A DNA stretch of 36,379 nucleotides from Caballeronia sp. BR00000012568055 (GCF_029439455.1 NZ_JAQFVG010000313.1:1-36379), one strand, 5' to 3'; positions 8,988 to 18,220 are shown, numbered from the stretch's first letter. Numbers and translations: made by a program. Notes: generated by a model from the letters alone, not told the origin.

Positions 8988-9845
8988 TTAACCCTTCACC
9001 GCGCCGGCCGTCAGCCCGCGCACGAAATAGCGTCCCGCGATCATGTAGACGAGAATCGTCGGCAGCGCGGCGATGATCGCGCCGGCCATATCGACGTTGT
9101 ATTCCTTCACGCCCGTCGATGTATTCACGAGGTTGTTCAGCGCCACCGTGATCGGCATGGAATCCACGCCCGAAAACACGATACCGAACAGGAAGTCGTT
9201 CCAGATTTGCGTGAACTGCCAGATCAGGCAGACCATGAAAATCGGCAGGGAAACGGGCAGCAGAATCTTCGTGAAGATGGTGAAGAAACCCGCTCCGTCG
9301 ATGCGCGCCGCCTTCACGAGTTCAGCCGGAATGCTCACGTAGAAATTGCGGAAGAACATGGTCGTGAACGCGATGCCGTAGATCACGTGCACCAGCACCA
9401 GACCGGTCGTCGTGTTCGACAGGCCGAGGTAGCCCTGCAGACGCGCCATCGGCAACAGAATGGCCTGGAAGGGGATGAAGCAGCCGACCAGCAGCATTGT
9501 GAACAGGCCGTCCGCGCCACGAAAACGCCAGTGCGTCAGCACATAACCGTTGAACGCGCCGACGAAGGACGAGATCAGCACGGCCGGAATCACCATGCGC
9601 ACCGAGTTCATGAAGAACGGCTGCATGCCGTCGCAGCGCACGCCGGTACACGCTTCCTGCCACGCCTTGACCCACGGCGCGAAGGTGAAGTGCGTCGGCG
9701 GCGTCAGCAGATTGCCGGTGCGCAATTGGTCGAGATCCTTGAACGACGTGGACAGCATCACGTAGATCGGGAACAGGAAGTACAACGCGAACAGAATCAG
9801 CACCGCGTAGATCACCGCGCGGCTGATATTCATCTTAGGCTCCAT
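8988..9845 (-). CDS. gtsC: Sugar ABC transporter permease (MalG type)
   Basis: The 285-residue inner-membrane protein has about six transmembrane segments and the MalG-type ATPase-docking loop: ELVKAARIDGAGFFTIFTKI near residues 165-185 (the EAA motif). It begins with a hydrophobic segment AVIYAVLILFALYFLFPIYV typical of the family. With gtsB it forms the channel of the sugar importer. The first ATG (9845) overlaps the gtsB stop (9835-9837); an internal ATG at 9833 has GGAG at a better distance, so either could be used and translational coupling to gtsB is likely. The insert with two cysteines (CTGVRCDG) in the periplasmic loop is typical of this glucose/mannose-type subgroup as I remember it. 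Confidence 0.9.
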   Translation of the reverse strand: MEPKMNISRAVIYAVLILFALYFLFPIYVMLSTSFKDLDQLRTGNLLTPPTHFTFAPWVKAWQEACTGVRCDGMQPFFMNSVRMVIPAVLISSFVGAFNGYVLTHWRFRGADGLFTMLLVGCFIPFQAILLPMARLQGYLGLSNTTTGLVLVHVIYGIAFTTMFFRNFYVSIPAELVKAARIDGAGFFTIFTKILLPVSLPIFMVCLIWQFTQIWNDFLFGIVFSGVDSMPITVALNNLVNTSTGVKEYNVDMAGAIIAALPTILVYMIAGRYFVRGLTAGAVKG

Positions 9846-10773
9846 TGCGGGTGCTCCTCGATTCCAGATACATGAGCGGCACGAGCACGGCGACGACGGT
9901 GGCCAGCATCATCATCGACGATGCCGCGCCTACGCCCAACTGGCCACGGTTGAAGGAGAACGTATACATGAAGATCGCGGGCAGGGACGATGATGTTCCC
10001 GGTCCGCCCGCCGTCAGCGCCACGACCAAGTCGAACGTCTTGATGGTGATGTGGCAGAGAATCAGCAGCACGGAGAAGAACACCGGGCGCATGCTCGGAA
10101 TCACGATCTTGCGGTAGATGGTCGGCAGCGTCGCGCCATCGACCTGAGCGGCTTTGAAGATTTCGCCGTCCACGCCGCGCAAACCGGCGAGGAACAGCGC
10201 CATCACGAAGCCAGTCGATTGCCATACCGCAGCGATCACGACGCAAAAAATGGCCTTGTCCGGATCGCCGAGCCAGTTGAACGAGAAGCTCGTCCAGCCC
10301 CAGTCATGGAACACTTTTTCGAGGCCCAGACCCGGATTCAGAATCCACTGCCACGCGGTGCCCGTCACGATGAACGAGAGCGCCATCGGATAGAGGAAGA
10401 TCGCGCGCAATGCGCCTTCGTTGCGGATCTTCTGATCGAGCAGGATCGCAAGGAAAAGGCCGAGCAACACGCAGATGCCGATAAACGGAATGCCGAACCA
10501 GCCGAGGTTGGCGGCCGAGGTCCACCAGACATCGTTGGCGAAAAGCTGTTTGTATCGGTCGAGACCGGCGAAGGTATAACGCGGCATCAGCCGCGATTCG
10601 CTCAGCGACAGATAACCGGTAATACCGATAAAGCCATACACGAAGACCAGCGCGATCAGAACACTGGGCGCGAGCACCAGCTTCGGGATCAGGCGGTCGG
10701 CGAGCGCCGCCGTCGCGGATGCTTGACGGGGCGTTTGGCGCGGTTTCTTGTCCGCGGTGATGGAGGCAGTCAC
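9835..10773 (-). CDS. gtsB: Sugar ABC transporter permease (MalF type)
   Basis: The 312-residue inner-membrane permease has six predicted transmembrane segments after a polar 30-residue N-terminus. The EAA loop reads EIFKAAQVDGATLPTIYRKI near 215-235. It partners gtsC, overlapping it by up to 11 bases. It is separated from the upstream binding-protein gene by 180 bases that contain a strong hairpin (10911-10942), so it is probably expressed from the same promoter as gtsA but at a lower level. No promoter was recognised in that spacer. Confidence 0.9.
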   Translation of the reverse strand: MTASITADKKPRQTPRQASATAALADRLIPKLVLAPSVLIALVFVYGFIGITGYLSLSESRLMPRYTFAGLDRYKQLFANDVWWTSAANLGWFGIPFIGICVLLGLFLAILLDQKIRNEGALRAIFLYPMALSFIVTGTAWQWILNPGLGLEKVFHDWGWTSFSFNWLGDPDKAIFCVVIAAVWQSTGFVMALFLAGLRGVDGEIFKAAQVDGATLPTIYRKIVIPSMRPVFFSVLLILCHITIKTFDLVVALTAGGPGTSSSLPAIFMYTFSFNRGQLGVGAASSMMMLATVVAVLVPLMYLESRSTRNGA

Positions 10774-10910
10774 GACTCGACTCCTGGAAGATGCGCCGGC
10801 GCATGGATGGTGTGATGCATCTCTTTGCGCGCTTGCGGCGAAGGACTATGCCGCGCTTTTTGAGCACGGCCGGCGCTTGATAGTGCGACCTTACTGATGC
10901 TTTGATGGCG

Positions 10911-10942
10911 GCACGGCGCGCTCAAACATGAACGCGCCGTGC
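10911..10942 (-). repeat. Intercistronic hairpin between gtsA and gtsB
   Basis: A perfect 10-bp inverted repeat (GCACGGCGCG / CGCGCCGTGC) with a 12-base loop begins 11 bases beyond the gtsA stop. No T-run follows, so it is more likely a 3'-end stabiliser or a partial attenuator than a full terminator. This is the usual way in which binding-protein mRNA is kept in excess over permease mRNA. Confidence 0.6.
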
Positions 10943-10953
10943 AGACAACAGCC

Positions 10954-12207
10954 TTACTTCGTCTTTGCAGCGTTCGCGAGAGCCGTCACCGCGCTCTTCG
11001 AATCCTGCGACGAATTCATGAACTTCGTGACGACGTCGGTCATCGCGCCTGCGACAGCATCGCCCTGAGCCATGCCGTGCGCCAGCGACGGAACATAGCC
11101 GCCCGATTTGATCGCCGTCTGTTCATCAGCGTAGGACTTCTTGGCGCAGTCGTCGAACTTATCCATCTTCACGCCCAGACGAACCGGAATCGAACCCTTG
11201 TTCAGGCTGAACTGTTCCTGGAATTCCGGCGTCATGATGGTCTTGGCCAGCGCCAGTTGGCCCGGCGTAGCGGCCTTCTGATCCTTCTGCTGGAAGAACA
11301 CGAACGAATCGACGTTGAAGGTGTAGGCCTTGTCCGTGCCCGGCACCGGCGCGCAGATATAGTCCGTGCCCGCCTTCTTGTTCGCGCCCGCGAATTCGCC
11401 CTTGGCCCAGTCGCCCATGAACTGCATGCCGGCCTTGCCCTGAATGACCATGGCCGTTGCCAGATTCCAGTCACGGCCGGTGCGGCCGCTGTCGAAGTAG
11501 CCCTGAATCTTGCGGACCGTATCGAACACCTGAACCATTTGCGGCGAGGTCAGCGTCTTCTGATCCAGATCGACGATGGCCTTCTTGTAGAAGTCCGCGC
11601 CCTGCGACAGCACCACGTCTTCCCACAGCGTCAGGTCTTGCCACGGCTGGCCGCCCATTGCGATCGGCATGATGCCTGCGGCTTTCATCTTGTCGGCGAC
11701 CTGGAAGAACTCGTTCCAGTTGGTCGGCACCTTGCCGCCGGCCTTGTCGAGCGCAGCCTTGTTGATATACAGCCAGTTCACGCGATGCACCGAGAACGGC
11801 GCAGCGACGTAGTGACCGTCAGCGTGGATGATCTTGTCGATTTCCGGCGGCAGGTTCTTCTTCCAGTCACCCGCGACGGAATCGATCGGCACCAGCACGC
11901 CTTGCTCGGCCCATTCCTGGATCAGCGGACCCTTGATCTGCGCCGCCGACGGCGCGTTGCCCGAGATCACCTGCGTCTTCAGTGCGGTCATGGCTGCGGC
12001 GCCTGCGCCGCCAGCCACCGCGAAGTCCTTCCACTGATAGCCCTGCTTGGTCATGTCGTCCTTGAGGACGCCGACGGCCTTCGATTCGCCGCCGGACGTC
12101 CACCAGTGCAGCACCGACACCGCCTCGGCAGCCTGCACCGCCGACGCCGTTGCGCCGCACAGAAGACCTGCGGCGCATAGTGCGCCCATGAGCTTACGGA
12201 CTTTCAT
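10954..12207 (-). CDS. gtsA: Sugar ABC transporter periplasmic substrate-binding protein
   Basis: This 417-residue periplasmic protein captures sugar for the gtsBCD importer. A Sec signal peptide is visible (positive MKVRK, hydrophobic core, cleavage after AVQA near 27). The mature protein opens with EAVSVLHWWTSGGESKAV, the beginning of the family-1 extracellular solute-binding fold, and keeps the pattern of glucose-type binding proteins (GNAPSAAQIKG, GGQPWQDLTLWE, GKAGMQFMGDWAKGEF). It is the first gene of the operon. It has a good ribosome site (GGAGGAGATAAAC) just before the ATG. The probable promoter lies 410 bases upstream within the HexR palindrome shared with zwf, which implies a long untranslated leader. 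Confidence 0.92.
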   Translation of the reverse strand: MKVRKLMGALCAAGLLCGATASAVQAAEAVSVLHWWTSGGESKAVGVLKDDMTKQGYQWKDFAVAGGAGAAAMTALKTQVISGNAPSAAQIKGPLIQEWAEQGVLVPIDSVAGDWKKNLPPEIDKIIHADGHYVAAPFSVHRVNWLYINKAALDKAGGKVPTNWNEFFQVADKMKAAGIMPIAMGGQPWQDLTLWEDVVLSQGADFYKKAIVDLDQKTLTSPQMVQVFDTVRKIQGYFDSGRTGRDWNLATAMVIQGKAGMQFMGDWAKGEFAGANKKAGTDYICAPVPGTDKAYTFNVDSFVFFQQKDQKAATPGQLALAKTIMTPEFQEQFSLNKGSIPVRLGVKMDKFDDCAKKSYADEQTAIKSGGYVPSLAHGMAQGDAVAGAMTDVVTKFMNSSQDSKSAVTALANAAKTK

Positions 12208-12615
12208 TGTTTATCTCCTCCAGACACCTGAACAAGTAACGAGTGGCCCCTGATGTCACCAGGAAGCGGTGGTTGAAAACGGTCAAGCTATTGATGGCCG
12301 GGAACCGGCGGTGTCGGCGGGAATGAGGCGTGCGACGCTGCTCGCGCGAGCATTACGCACACCGACGCCGGTGCACCGATTCACGGCCGCACGGCGCTCA
12401 AGAGATGAGTGGGTTGAATCGCAACGACTGTCTCCTCTTTTGATTTTTGCCCGGACGCGGACTTGGCCGCCCACCGGACGCGAGGCTGTGCATGCTTCGG
12501 CTCCTTTGCGGCGCGACCCTCGCCAGAGCGAGCGGCCACAGCCTCCGATAACATGTCAGGGAAAACACGCAGAATCTCATTGACACCGCAATTTTTTCCC
12601 GTTTTGCATTTCCTC

Positions 12616-12643
12616 TTGATTTGGATTGTAGTTAAACTACAAT
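12616..12643 (+). promoter_or_regulatory. Promoter of the zwf-pgl-glk/hexR operon
   Basis: The -35 box is TTGATT (12616-12621), the spacer is 16 bases and the -10 box is TACAAT (12638-12643). The -10 box is the right half of the HexR palindrome, so bound repressor would block it directly. The leader to zwf is about 120 bases. Confidence 0.7.
12625..12643. promoter_or_regulatory. HexR operator (perfect palindrome) shared by gtsA and zwf
   Basis: The sequence is ATTGTAG-TTAAA-CTACAAT, a perfect 7-bp inverted repeat around an A/T centre. It matches the TGTARTT-N-AAYTACA type of operator known for HexR, the RpiR-family repressor released by 2-keto-3-deoxy-6-phosphogluconate. A HexR domain is encoded 3 kb downstream in the glk fusion gene. 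Each half contains a TACAAT -10 box, one for each direction. Confidence 0.85.
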
Positions 12644-12653
12644 TCAGTGTCAA
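12625..12653 (-). promoter_or_regulatory. Promoter of the gtsABCD operon
   Basis: Read on the minus strand, a perfect -35 TTGACA (12653-12648), a 17-base spacer and -10 TACAAT (12630-12625) are seen. It overlaps the zwf promoter face to face, and its -10 box is the other half of the operator. The remaining 12208-12615 stretch (leader) holds no gene or RNA element that I recognise. Confidence 0.7.
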
Positions 12654-12769
12654 AAAAAATTTTATCGCACTACGAGGCGTGGCGAGCAGATAGCGGTTGA
12701 CTTGCAAACGCCCGTTCGTATTTCGCGACGATTCGACTCACATCCGCTCTGGAACACGACTTCAGACTC

Positions 12770-14230
12770 ATGCAAAGCGATTCGAACTTCACCTTCATCC
12801 TGTTCGGCGGCACGGGCGATCTGTCCATGCGCAAGATCCTTCCCGCGCTTTTTGAGGCGCATCGCGCGGGCATGCTTAATCCGGCGGGCAAGATCGTCGC
12901 GGTGGCGCGGGACGCCATGGAGCAGGACGCGTACCTCGGCTGGGTCGAGGAACACGTCAAGCCGCACGTTTCCAAAACCGGCGTGGACGAAGCCGCGTGG
13001 CGCAGCTTTCTGGCGCGCATGCAGTACGTCGGCATGGACCTCGGGCGCTCGGAAGACTTCGCGACGTTACGTGACGTGCTCGCTCAGTTCGACGGAACGC
13101 GCGTGTTCTATCTCGCGACCGGCCCCAAGTTGTTCGTGCCGATCTGCCGGGCGTTGTCGGATGTCGGTTTGAACCGGAACGCGCGCATCGTGCTGGAGAA
13201 GCCGCTCGGCTATGACCTGAAATCCTCGAACGCCATCAACGATGCGGTCGGCGAGATTTTTCAGGAAGAGCAGATTTATCGGATCGACCATTATCTCGGC
13301 AAGGAGCCGGTGCAGAACCTGCTCGCGCTGCGCTTCGGCAATGCGCTGTTCGAACCGCTGTGGCGGCGCGAATGGGTCGAGAGCATTCAGATCACGATTG
13401 CCGAAGAACTCGGTGTGGAAGCGCGCGGCGACTTCTACGACAACACCGGCGCCTTGCGCGACATGGTGCAGAACCACTTGCTGCAACTGCTTTCCATCGT
13501 GACGATGGAGCCGCCGCATTCCATGGACTCCGACTCCGTACGCGACGAAAAGCTGCGCGTACTGCGCGCTTTGAAGCCAATCGATGAACGCGATATCAGC
13601 CGCGTCGCGGTGCGCGGGCAGTATCACGCGGGCGTGATTCGCGGTACGCAGGTGCCGGCCTACGCCACCGAACAAGGCGTGCGCCCGGACAGCGCGACGG
13701 AAACCTTTGTTGCGCTGAAAGTGGAAATCGAAAACTGGCGCTGGGCGGGCGTGCCGTTCTTCCTGCGCACGGGCAAGCGGCTGGCGGATCGCGTCGCCGA
13801 AATCGTGGTGAATTTCCGCGCGGTGCCGCATTCGGCGCTCGGCGCGAACGCGTTGCGCGCGGGCGCGAATCGATTGGTGATTCGTTTGCAGCCGAACGAG
13901 ACCATTCGCCTGTACTGTCTCGCCAAGCAACCCGGCGAAGGCATGAATCTCGCAAGCGTTCATCTGGACCTCGCCTTCGACCAGTTCTTCAAGGAAGCGC
14001 AGATGGAGGCGTATCAGCGTCTGCTGCTCGATGTCATCAATGGACGCCTCGCGTTGTTCGTGCGGCGCGACGAGCAGGAAGCCGCGTGGCGCTGGGTCGA
14101 ACCGATTTTGAACGCGTGGTCGTCGTCCACCAGCAAACCCAAGCCGTACGCGGCGGGCACGTGGGGACCGGCGGCATCGAGCGCGATGCTGGCGCAGGCG
14201 GGCACCTGCTGGCTGGAAGAAGAAAACTGA
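12770..14230 (+). CDS. zwf: Glucose-6-phosphate 1-dehydrogenase
   Basis: The enzyme oxidises glucose 6-phosphate to 6-phosphogluconolactone with NAD(P)+, feeding the Entner-Doudoroff and pentose phosphate routes. The 486 residues are of family length. The N-terminal Rossmann fingerprint is FGGTGDLSMRKILPAL (12-27), EKPLG (143-147) contacts cofactor and substrate, and the catalytic site is RIDHYLGKE with His174 as part of the motif (171-179). It is the first gene of the operon with pgl and glk/hexR and is preceded by the HexR-controlled promoter. The ribosome site before the ATG at 12770 is weak. The spacing to pgl is 112 bases. Confidence 0.96.
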   Translation: MQSDSNFTFILFGGTGDLSMRKILPALFEAHRAGMLNPAGKIVAVARDAMEQDAYLGWVEEHVKPHVSKTGVDEAAWRSFLARMQYVGMDLGRSEDFATLRDVLAQFDGTRVFYLATGPKLFVPICRALSDVGLNRNARIVLEKPLGYDLKSSNAINDAVGEIFQEEQIYRIDHYLGKEPVQNLLALRFGNALFEPLWRREWVESIQITIAEELGVEARGDFYDNTGALRDMVQNHLLQLLSIVTMEPPHSMDSDSVRDEKLRVLRALKPIDERDISRVAVRGQYHAGVIRGTQVPAYATEQGVRPDSATETFVALKVEIENWRWAGVPFFLRTGKRLADRVAEIVVNFRAVPHSALGANALRAGANRLVIRLQPNETIRLYCLAKQPGEGMNLASVHLDLAFDQFFKEAQMEAYQRLLLDVINGRLALFVRRDEQEAAWRWVEPILNAWSSSTSKPKPYAAGTWGPAASSAMLAQAGTCWLEEEN

Positions 14231-14342
14231 TTGTGCGATGCCGACGACGCCCGCAAGAGGCGCGCGGCCAGCATGGAAATACAAGAGACCGCGCCGGCTT
14301 TGGCCGATAAGCGGATCGATAAATCATCAAGCAGGAGGAGAA

Positions 14343-15023
14343 GTGATCGAGCTTCGTACTTTCGACGATCCGGCCGCCCATTCGGACGCGCTGGCGAACG
14401 CCGTGAGCGATGCGCTGAAGGCGTCGCTGGCGGCACAGAATGGCCACGCCACGCTGGCCGTATCGGGGGGCACCAGCCCCAAGCCGTTCTTGCAGACGCT
14501 GTCGCACGAACCGCTGGACTGGGCGCATATCGATGTCACTTTGGTGGACGACCGCTGGGTGCCCGAATCCGACAGCGCCAGCAACGCCACGCTCGTGCGG
14601 CAAACGCTCTTGCAAAACGCGGCGGCGAACGCCTACTTCCTGCCGCTCGTCGATACCTCGAAAGCGCTCAAAACGCACATCGCCGAACTCAATGCCGATT
14701 CGCGCCGCCGTCTGCCCGACGTGCTCGTGCTCGGCATGGGCGAAGACGGCCACACGGCATCGATTTTCGCGGACGCGCCCGAATGGGATTTCGCCATTTC
14801 GACGCAGGATCGCTTTGTTTCCGTGCATCCGGGCAGCGCGCCGCACGCGCGCGTGAGCCTGTCGATGTCCGCGCTCAAGCAAGTGACGCATCTGTTCCTG
14901 TTCATCGCCGGTCAGAAGAAACTCGACGTGCTGAACGCCGCGCTCGCCACAAAACAAAAGAACGCCATCTCGATGCTGGCCAACGATGAAGGAGTCAAAC
15001 TCGATGTCTACTGGTGTGCATAA
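14343..15023 (+). CDS. pgl: 6-phosphogluconolactonase
   Basis: It hydrolyses 6-phosphogluconolactone, the product of Zwf, to 6-phosphogluconate. The GTG start at 14343 is chosen because a strong AGGAGGAG site lies just before it and because it yields 226 residues, the usual length; the frame extends 35 codons upstream without a plausible ribosome site. The motifs are those of the DevB/Pgl type related to glucosamine-6-phosphate isomerase: SGGTSPKP (41-48), LVDDRWVP (67-74) and [12 protein letters not shown] (131-142). Its end overlaps the glk/hexR start by 20 bases, so translation is coupled. Confidence 0.95.
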   Translation: MIELRTFDDPAAHSDALANAVSDALKASLAAQNGHATLAVSGGTSPKPFLQTLSHEPLDWAHIDVTLVDDRWVPESDSASNATLVRQTLLQNAAANAYFLPLVDTSKALKTHIAELNADSRRRLPDVLVLGMGEDGHTASIFADAPEWDFAISTQDRFVSVHPGSAPHARVSLSMSALKQVTHLFLFIAGQKKLDVLNAALATKQKNAISMLANDEGVKLDVYWCA

Positions 15024-16914
15024 GGCCACGAATCTGCACGCCGACGGACCGAGGTTGCTCGCCGACGTGGGCGGCACCAACGCGCGCTTCGCGCTGGAAA
15101 CGGCGCCTGGCGAAATCGGGAATATCCGCGTGTATCCGGGCGCGGATTATCCCGGCATCGCGGAGGTGATGCAGCAGTATCTGAAGGACACGAAAGTCGG
15201 GCGCGTGAATCACGCGGCGATCGCCATTGCCAATCCGGTCGATGGCGATCACGTGAAGATGACCAATCACGACTGGAGCTTTTCGATCGAAGCGACGCGC
15301 CGCGCGCTCGGCTTCGACACGCTGCTGGTCGTCAACGACTTCACCGCTTTGGCGATGGCGCTGCCCGGTCTCACCGACACGCAGCGCGAGCAAGTCGGCG
15401 GTGGTGCGCGTCGGCAGAACAGCGTGATCGGGCTGCTCGGACCGGGCACGGGCCTGGGCGTGTCCGGCCTGATTCCCGCCGATGATCGCTGGATCGCGCT
15501 TGGCAGCGAAGGCGGTCACGCCACGTTCTCTCCGTTCGATGAACGCGAAGACCTCGTCACGCGCTACGCGCGCCGCAAGTTTCCGCATGTATCGTTCGAA
15601 CGTGTGTGCGCCGGGCAGGGGCTGGAGCTGATCTATCGCGCGTTGGCGGAGCGCGACACCGTCACGATTGCCGACCACTTCACCGCCGCCGATGTCACCA
15701 CGCGCGCGCTCGAAGGCGAAGCGCTCGCGCTCGAAACCGTGAACTGCTTCTGCGCGATTCTCGGCACGTTCGCCGGGAATATCGCGGTGACGCTGGGCGC
15801 GTTGGGCGGGATTTATATTGGCGGCGGGATCGTGCTGAAGCTCGGTGAGCTGTTCCACAAGTCGCCGTTTCGTGAGCGCTTCGAATCGAAAGGGCGCTTT
15901 CAGCAGTATCTGTCGGGCATTCCGACGTACATCATCACGGCGGAATATCCGGCGTTTCTCGGCGTATCGGCCATTTTGTCGGAGCAGTTGTCGAATCGTG
16001 CGAACAGCGGATCGTCGGCGGTGTTCGGACGTATCCGCCAGATGCGCGATGCGCTCACGCCCGCCGAACGGCGCGTGGCGGATCTTGCGCTGAATCATCC
16101 ACGTTCGATCATCAACGATCCGATTATCGACATCGCGCGTAAAGCCGACGTGAGCCAGCCAACGGTGATTCGCTTCTGCCGCTCGCTCGGCTGTCAGGGC
16201 TTGTCGGACTTCAAGCTGAAGCTTGCGACCGGTTTGACCGGCACGATTCCGGTCAGCCACAGCCAGGTCCATCTCGGCGATACGGCCACGGATTTCGGCG
16301 CGAAAGTGCTCGATAACACCGTTTCCGCGATTCTCCAGCTACGCGAACATCTGAACTTCGAAAACGTCGAACGCGCAATCGATGTGCTGAACGGCGCGCG
16401 GCGCATCGAGTTCTATGGTTTGGGGAACTCGAATATCGTTGCGCAGGACGCGCACTACAAGTTCTTCCGCTTCGGTATCCCGACGATCGCGTACGGCGAT
16501 TTGTACATGCAGGCGGCATCGGCGGCGCTGCTCGGCAAGGGCGATGTGATCGTGGCCGTATCGAAGTCGGGGCGTGCGCCGGAGTTGCTGCGCGTGCTCG
16601 AAGTGGCGATGCAGCAAGGCGCGATGGTGATCGCCATCACGTCGAGCAATACGCCGCTGGCCAAGCGCGCGACGGTGGCGCTGGAGACGGATCACATCGA
16701 AATACGCGAGTCGCAACTGTCTATGATTTCGCGCATTCTGCATCTCGTCATCATCGATATCCTCGCAGTCGGCGTGGCGATTCGCCGTGCCGCGCCGAAG
16801 CCGGGTGCGCAGATCAGCGAGACGGTGGAGAAGAAGCGCGCATCGAGCAATGACGAAGCGGCGGCGGTGCTGGATTGGCTGAGTCACGGCGCATCGGGCA
16901 TCGCGCGAGATTGA
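15004..16914 (+). CDS. glk: Glucokinase fused to HexR-type transcriptional regulator
   Basis: One 636-residue polypeptide joins two functions. Residues about 15-335 are a bacterial glucokinase (Glk family): phosphate loop [15 protein letters not shown] (18-32), catalytic NDFTA (Asp112) and [12 protein letters not shown] (147-157). Residues about 340-415 are an RpiR-type helix-turn-helix ([20 protein letters not shown], 378-397). Residues about 450-590 are a sugar isomerase (SIS) domain with YGLGNSN and the sugar-phosphate loop SKSGRAPE (520-527). The regulator half corresponds to HexR, which senses 2-keto-3-deoxy-6-phosphogluconate. The ATG at 15004 has GAAGGAG at proper distance; a nearer upstream ATG (14986) lacks one. 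Such fusions are known in Burkholderia annotations. It is the operon's last gene, followed by a strong terminator. Confidence 0.95.
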   Translation: MSTGVHKATNLHADGPRLLADVGGTNARFALETAPGEIGNIRVYPGADYPGIAEVMQQYLKDTKVGRVNHAAIAIANPVDGDHVKMTNHDWSFSIEATRRALGFDTLLVVNDFTALAMALPGLTDTQREQVGGGARRQNSVIGLLGPGTGLGVSGLIPADDRWIALGSEGGHATFSPFDEREDLVTRYARRKFPHVSFERVCAGQGLELIYRALAERDTVTIADHFTAADVTTRALEGEALALETVNCFCAILGTFAGNIAVTLGALGGIYIGGGIVLKLGELFHKSPFRERFESKGRFQQYLSGIPTYIITAEYPAFLGVSAILSEQLSNRANSGSSAVFGRIRQMRDALTPAERRVADLALNHPRSIINDPIIDIARKADVSQPTVIRFCRSLGCQGLSDFKLKLATGLTGTIPVSHSQVHLGDTATDFGAKVLDNTVSAILQLREHLNFENVERAIDVLNGARRIEFYGLGNSNIVAQDAHYKFFRFGIPTIAYGDLYMQAASAALLGKGDVIVAVSKSGRAPELLRVLEVAMQQGAMVIAITSSNTPLAKRATVALETDHIEIRESQLSMISRILHLVIIDILAVGVAIRRAAPKPGAQISETVEKKRASSNDEAAAVLDWLSHGASGIARD

Positions 16915-16934
16915 AGCGTTTGATCTGCTGAACG

Positions 16935-16968
16935 AAAAAGCCGCTGGTGAAAACCAGCGGCTTTTTTT
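16935..16968. terminator. Bidirectional terminator between glk/hexR and the first porin
   Basis: A 10-bp stem (16939-16948 with 16953-16962) closes a GAAA tetraloop and is flanked by five A residues on the left and seven T residues on the right. It can serve both the plus-strand glucose operon and the convergent porin. Confidence 0.92.
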
Positions 16969-17007
16969 GTGCCTGATGCGCTATGTCTGAAACGCGCGCA
17001 TCGACGA

Positions 17008-18126
17008 TCAGAACGAGTGCTGGATGCCCGCGTACACGCCGGTCTGGCTATGGCCGGGGAACGGATTATCGGTTGACGGGCCTACACCGACGTCGTTCGC
17101 ATTCAGCCCGTAGTTTGCCGTCTTGCTGTTCTGAACCGTCGCGACTTGCAGATCGACCAGCGTGCGCTTCGACAGGTTGTACGAACCGCCGACGGAGTAG
17201 ATGGTCGCGTTGCCCGCGCCATTGTTGCCATTGACGTGATACACCGCGCCGATCAGCGCTGCGGCCGGCGTTGCCTGCCACGTTACGCCGCCCCATTCGT
17301 GATCGAGCGTGGTCGGCAAACCGGGCAGGGTGGCGAGCATGCCTGACGTGCGGATGGCCTGATAGCCGCCCTGAACCTTGAACTGGCCGAGGAACAGATT
17401 GAACATGGCCGTGTACTCGCGTGAGTACGAATACGCGCCGTTGCTATTCAAATAGCTGCCGCCGAGCGAGCCGTTACCGGGATTGCGGATCTCGTCATAG
17501 AGACCACGAATCTGGAACATCGGCGCGGTGTAGGTGATCTGCGCGCCGGCTTCACGGCCTTGCGCCGTCGTGCCATTGCCATTCCAGTTCGTCGCATTCG
17601 ACAACGCGTACTGACCGTAGAAGTCGAAGCCCGCCACCTTCGGCGACTGATACGACACGTTGTTACTCGACTGCGGCCAATTCCGCCCACGCACCAGCGA
17701 TGCCGACGACCAGTTCGACTGACCGAACGGATCGAAGTCCCACACGCCGTTGGAGATAAACAGTTCGCGCCCCATCAGGAACGTGCCGAACTGATTGTTG
17801 GAAATCCCGACCGTCGCCCAGCGATTGAACAGGCCGTTATTCGAAGGCCCGCTGCCGTTCATTGTGTTGAAGCTGCCTTCCAGTTGGAACACGGCCTTGT
17901 TGCCGCCACCGAGGTCTTCGACGCCCTTCATGCCCCACAGGCTCGTGCCCCAGTCACCGCTTTCCGCGCGAAAGCGATGCGTCATGCCACCATTACCCGA
18001 AGGCACACCGTTCATATATTCCAGACCGGCATCCAGACGGCCATACAGCGTCACACTGCTTTGAGCCTGCGCCACGGCGCTAATCGACAGCAGCGTTGCG
18101 GCCGCGAGCATAGATTTCTTCAACAC
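17008..18126 (-). CDS. Gram-negative trimeric porin (OmpC-like), copy 1
   Basis: The 372-residue outer-membrane porin has a Sec signal peptide (MLKKSMLAAATLLSISAVAQA, cleavage near 21). Its mature start QSSVTLYGRLDAGLEY is the classic first strand of Burkholderia and Neisseria general porins. It ends with the outer-membrane assembly signal IQHSF (terminal Phe). Alternating amphipathic strands fit a 16-stranded barrel. The second copy lies 270 bases upstream on the same strand and is very similar, the largest differences lying in a loop near residue 215 and near the C-terminal segment. Proximity to the glucose cluster and a degenerate HexR-like site at 18206-18220 suggest sugar-related regulation. 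Solute preference cannot be read from the sequence. Confidence 0.92.
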   Translation of the reverse strand: MLKKSMLAAATLLSISAVAQAQSSVTLYGRLDAGLEYMNGVPSGNGGMTHRFRAESGDWGTSLWGMKGVEDLGGGNKAVFQLEGSFNTMNGSGPSNNGLFNRWATVGISNNQFGTFLMGRELFISNGVWDFDPFGQSNWSSASLVRGRNWPQSSNNVSYQSPKVAGFDFYGQYALSNATNWNGNGTTAQGREAGAQITYTAPMFQIRGLYDEIRNPGNGSLGGSYLNSNGAYSYSREYTAMFNLFLGQFKVQGGYQAIRTSGMLATLPGLPTTLDHEWGGVTWQATPAAALIGAVYHVNGNNGAGNATIYSVGGSYNLSKRTLVDLQVATVQNSKTANYGLNANDVGVGPSTDNPFPGHSQTGVYAGIQHSF

Positions 18127-18205
18127 TTTTTTATCTCCATCAAGACAATCGAATTTGTTCGAAGGGAAGGCGGAAATGCGCTCCCATCAGCTTGTCCGGA
18201 GATTG

Positions 18206-18220
18206 TGGAGTAGAACTACA
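18206..18220. promoter_or_regulatory. Degenerate HexR-like site upstream of porin copy 1
   Basis: TGGAG-TAGAA-CTACA matches 12 of 15 positions of the central part of the perfect operator at 12625-12643, with the CTACA half intact. It lies 80 bases upstream of the porin ATG. The rest of the 270-base intergenic region (18127-18396) holds only this site and the terminator of copy 2. Confidence 0.5.

Noticed and set aside
12381..12707. A 108-codon minus-strand frame in the gtsA-zwf spacer
   Set aside because: It covers the promoters and the HexR operator and shows no protein-like pattern; its start lies inside the promoter region.
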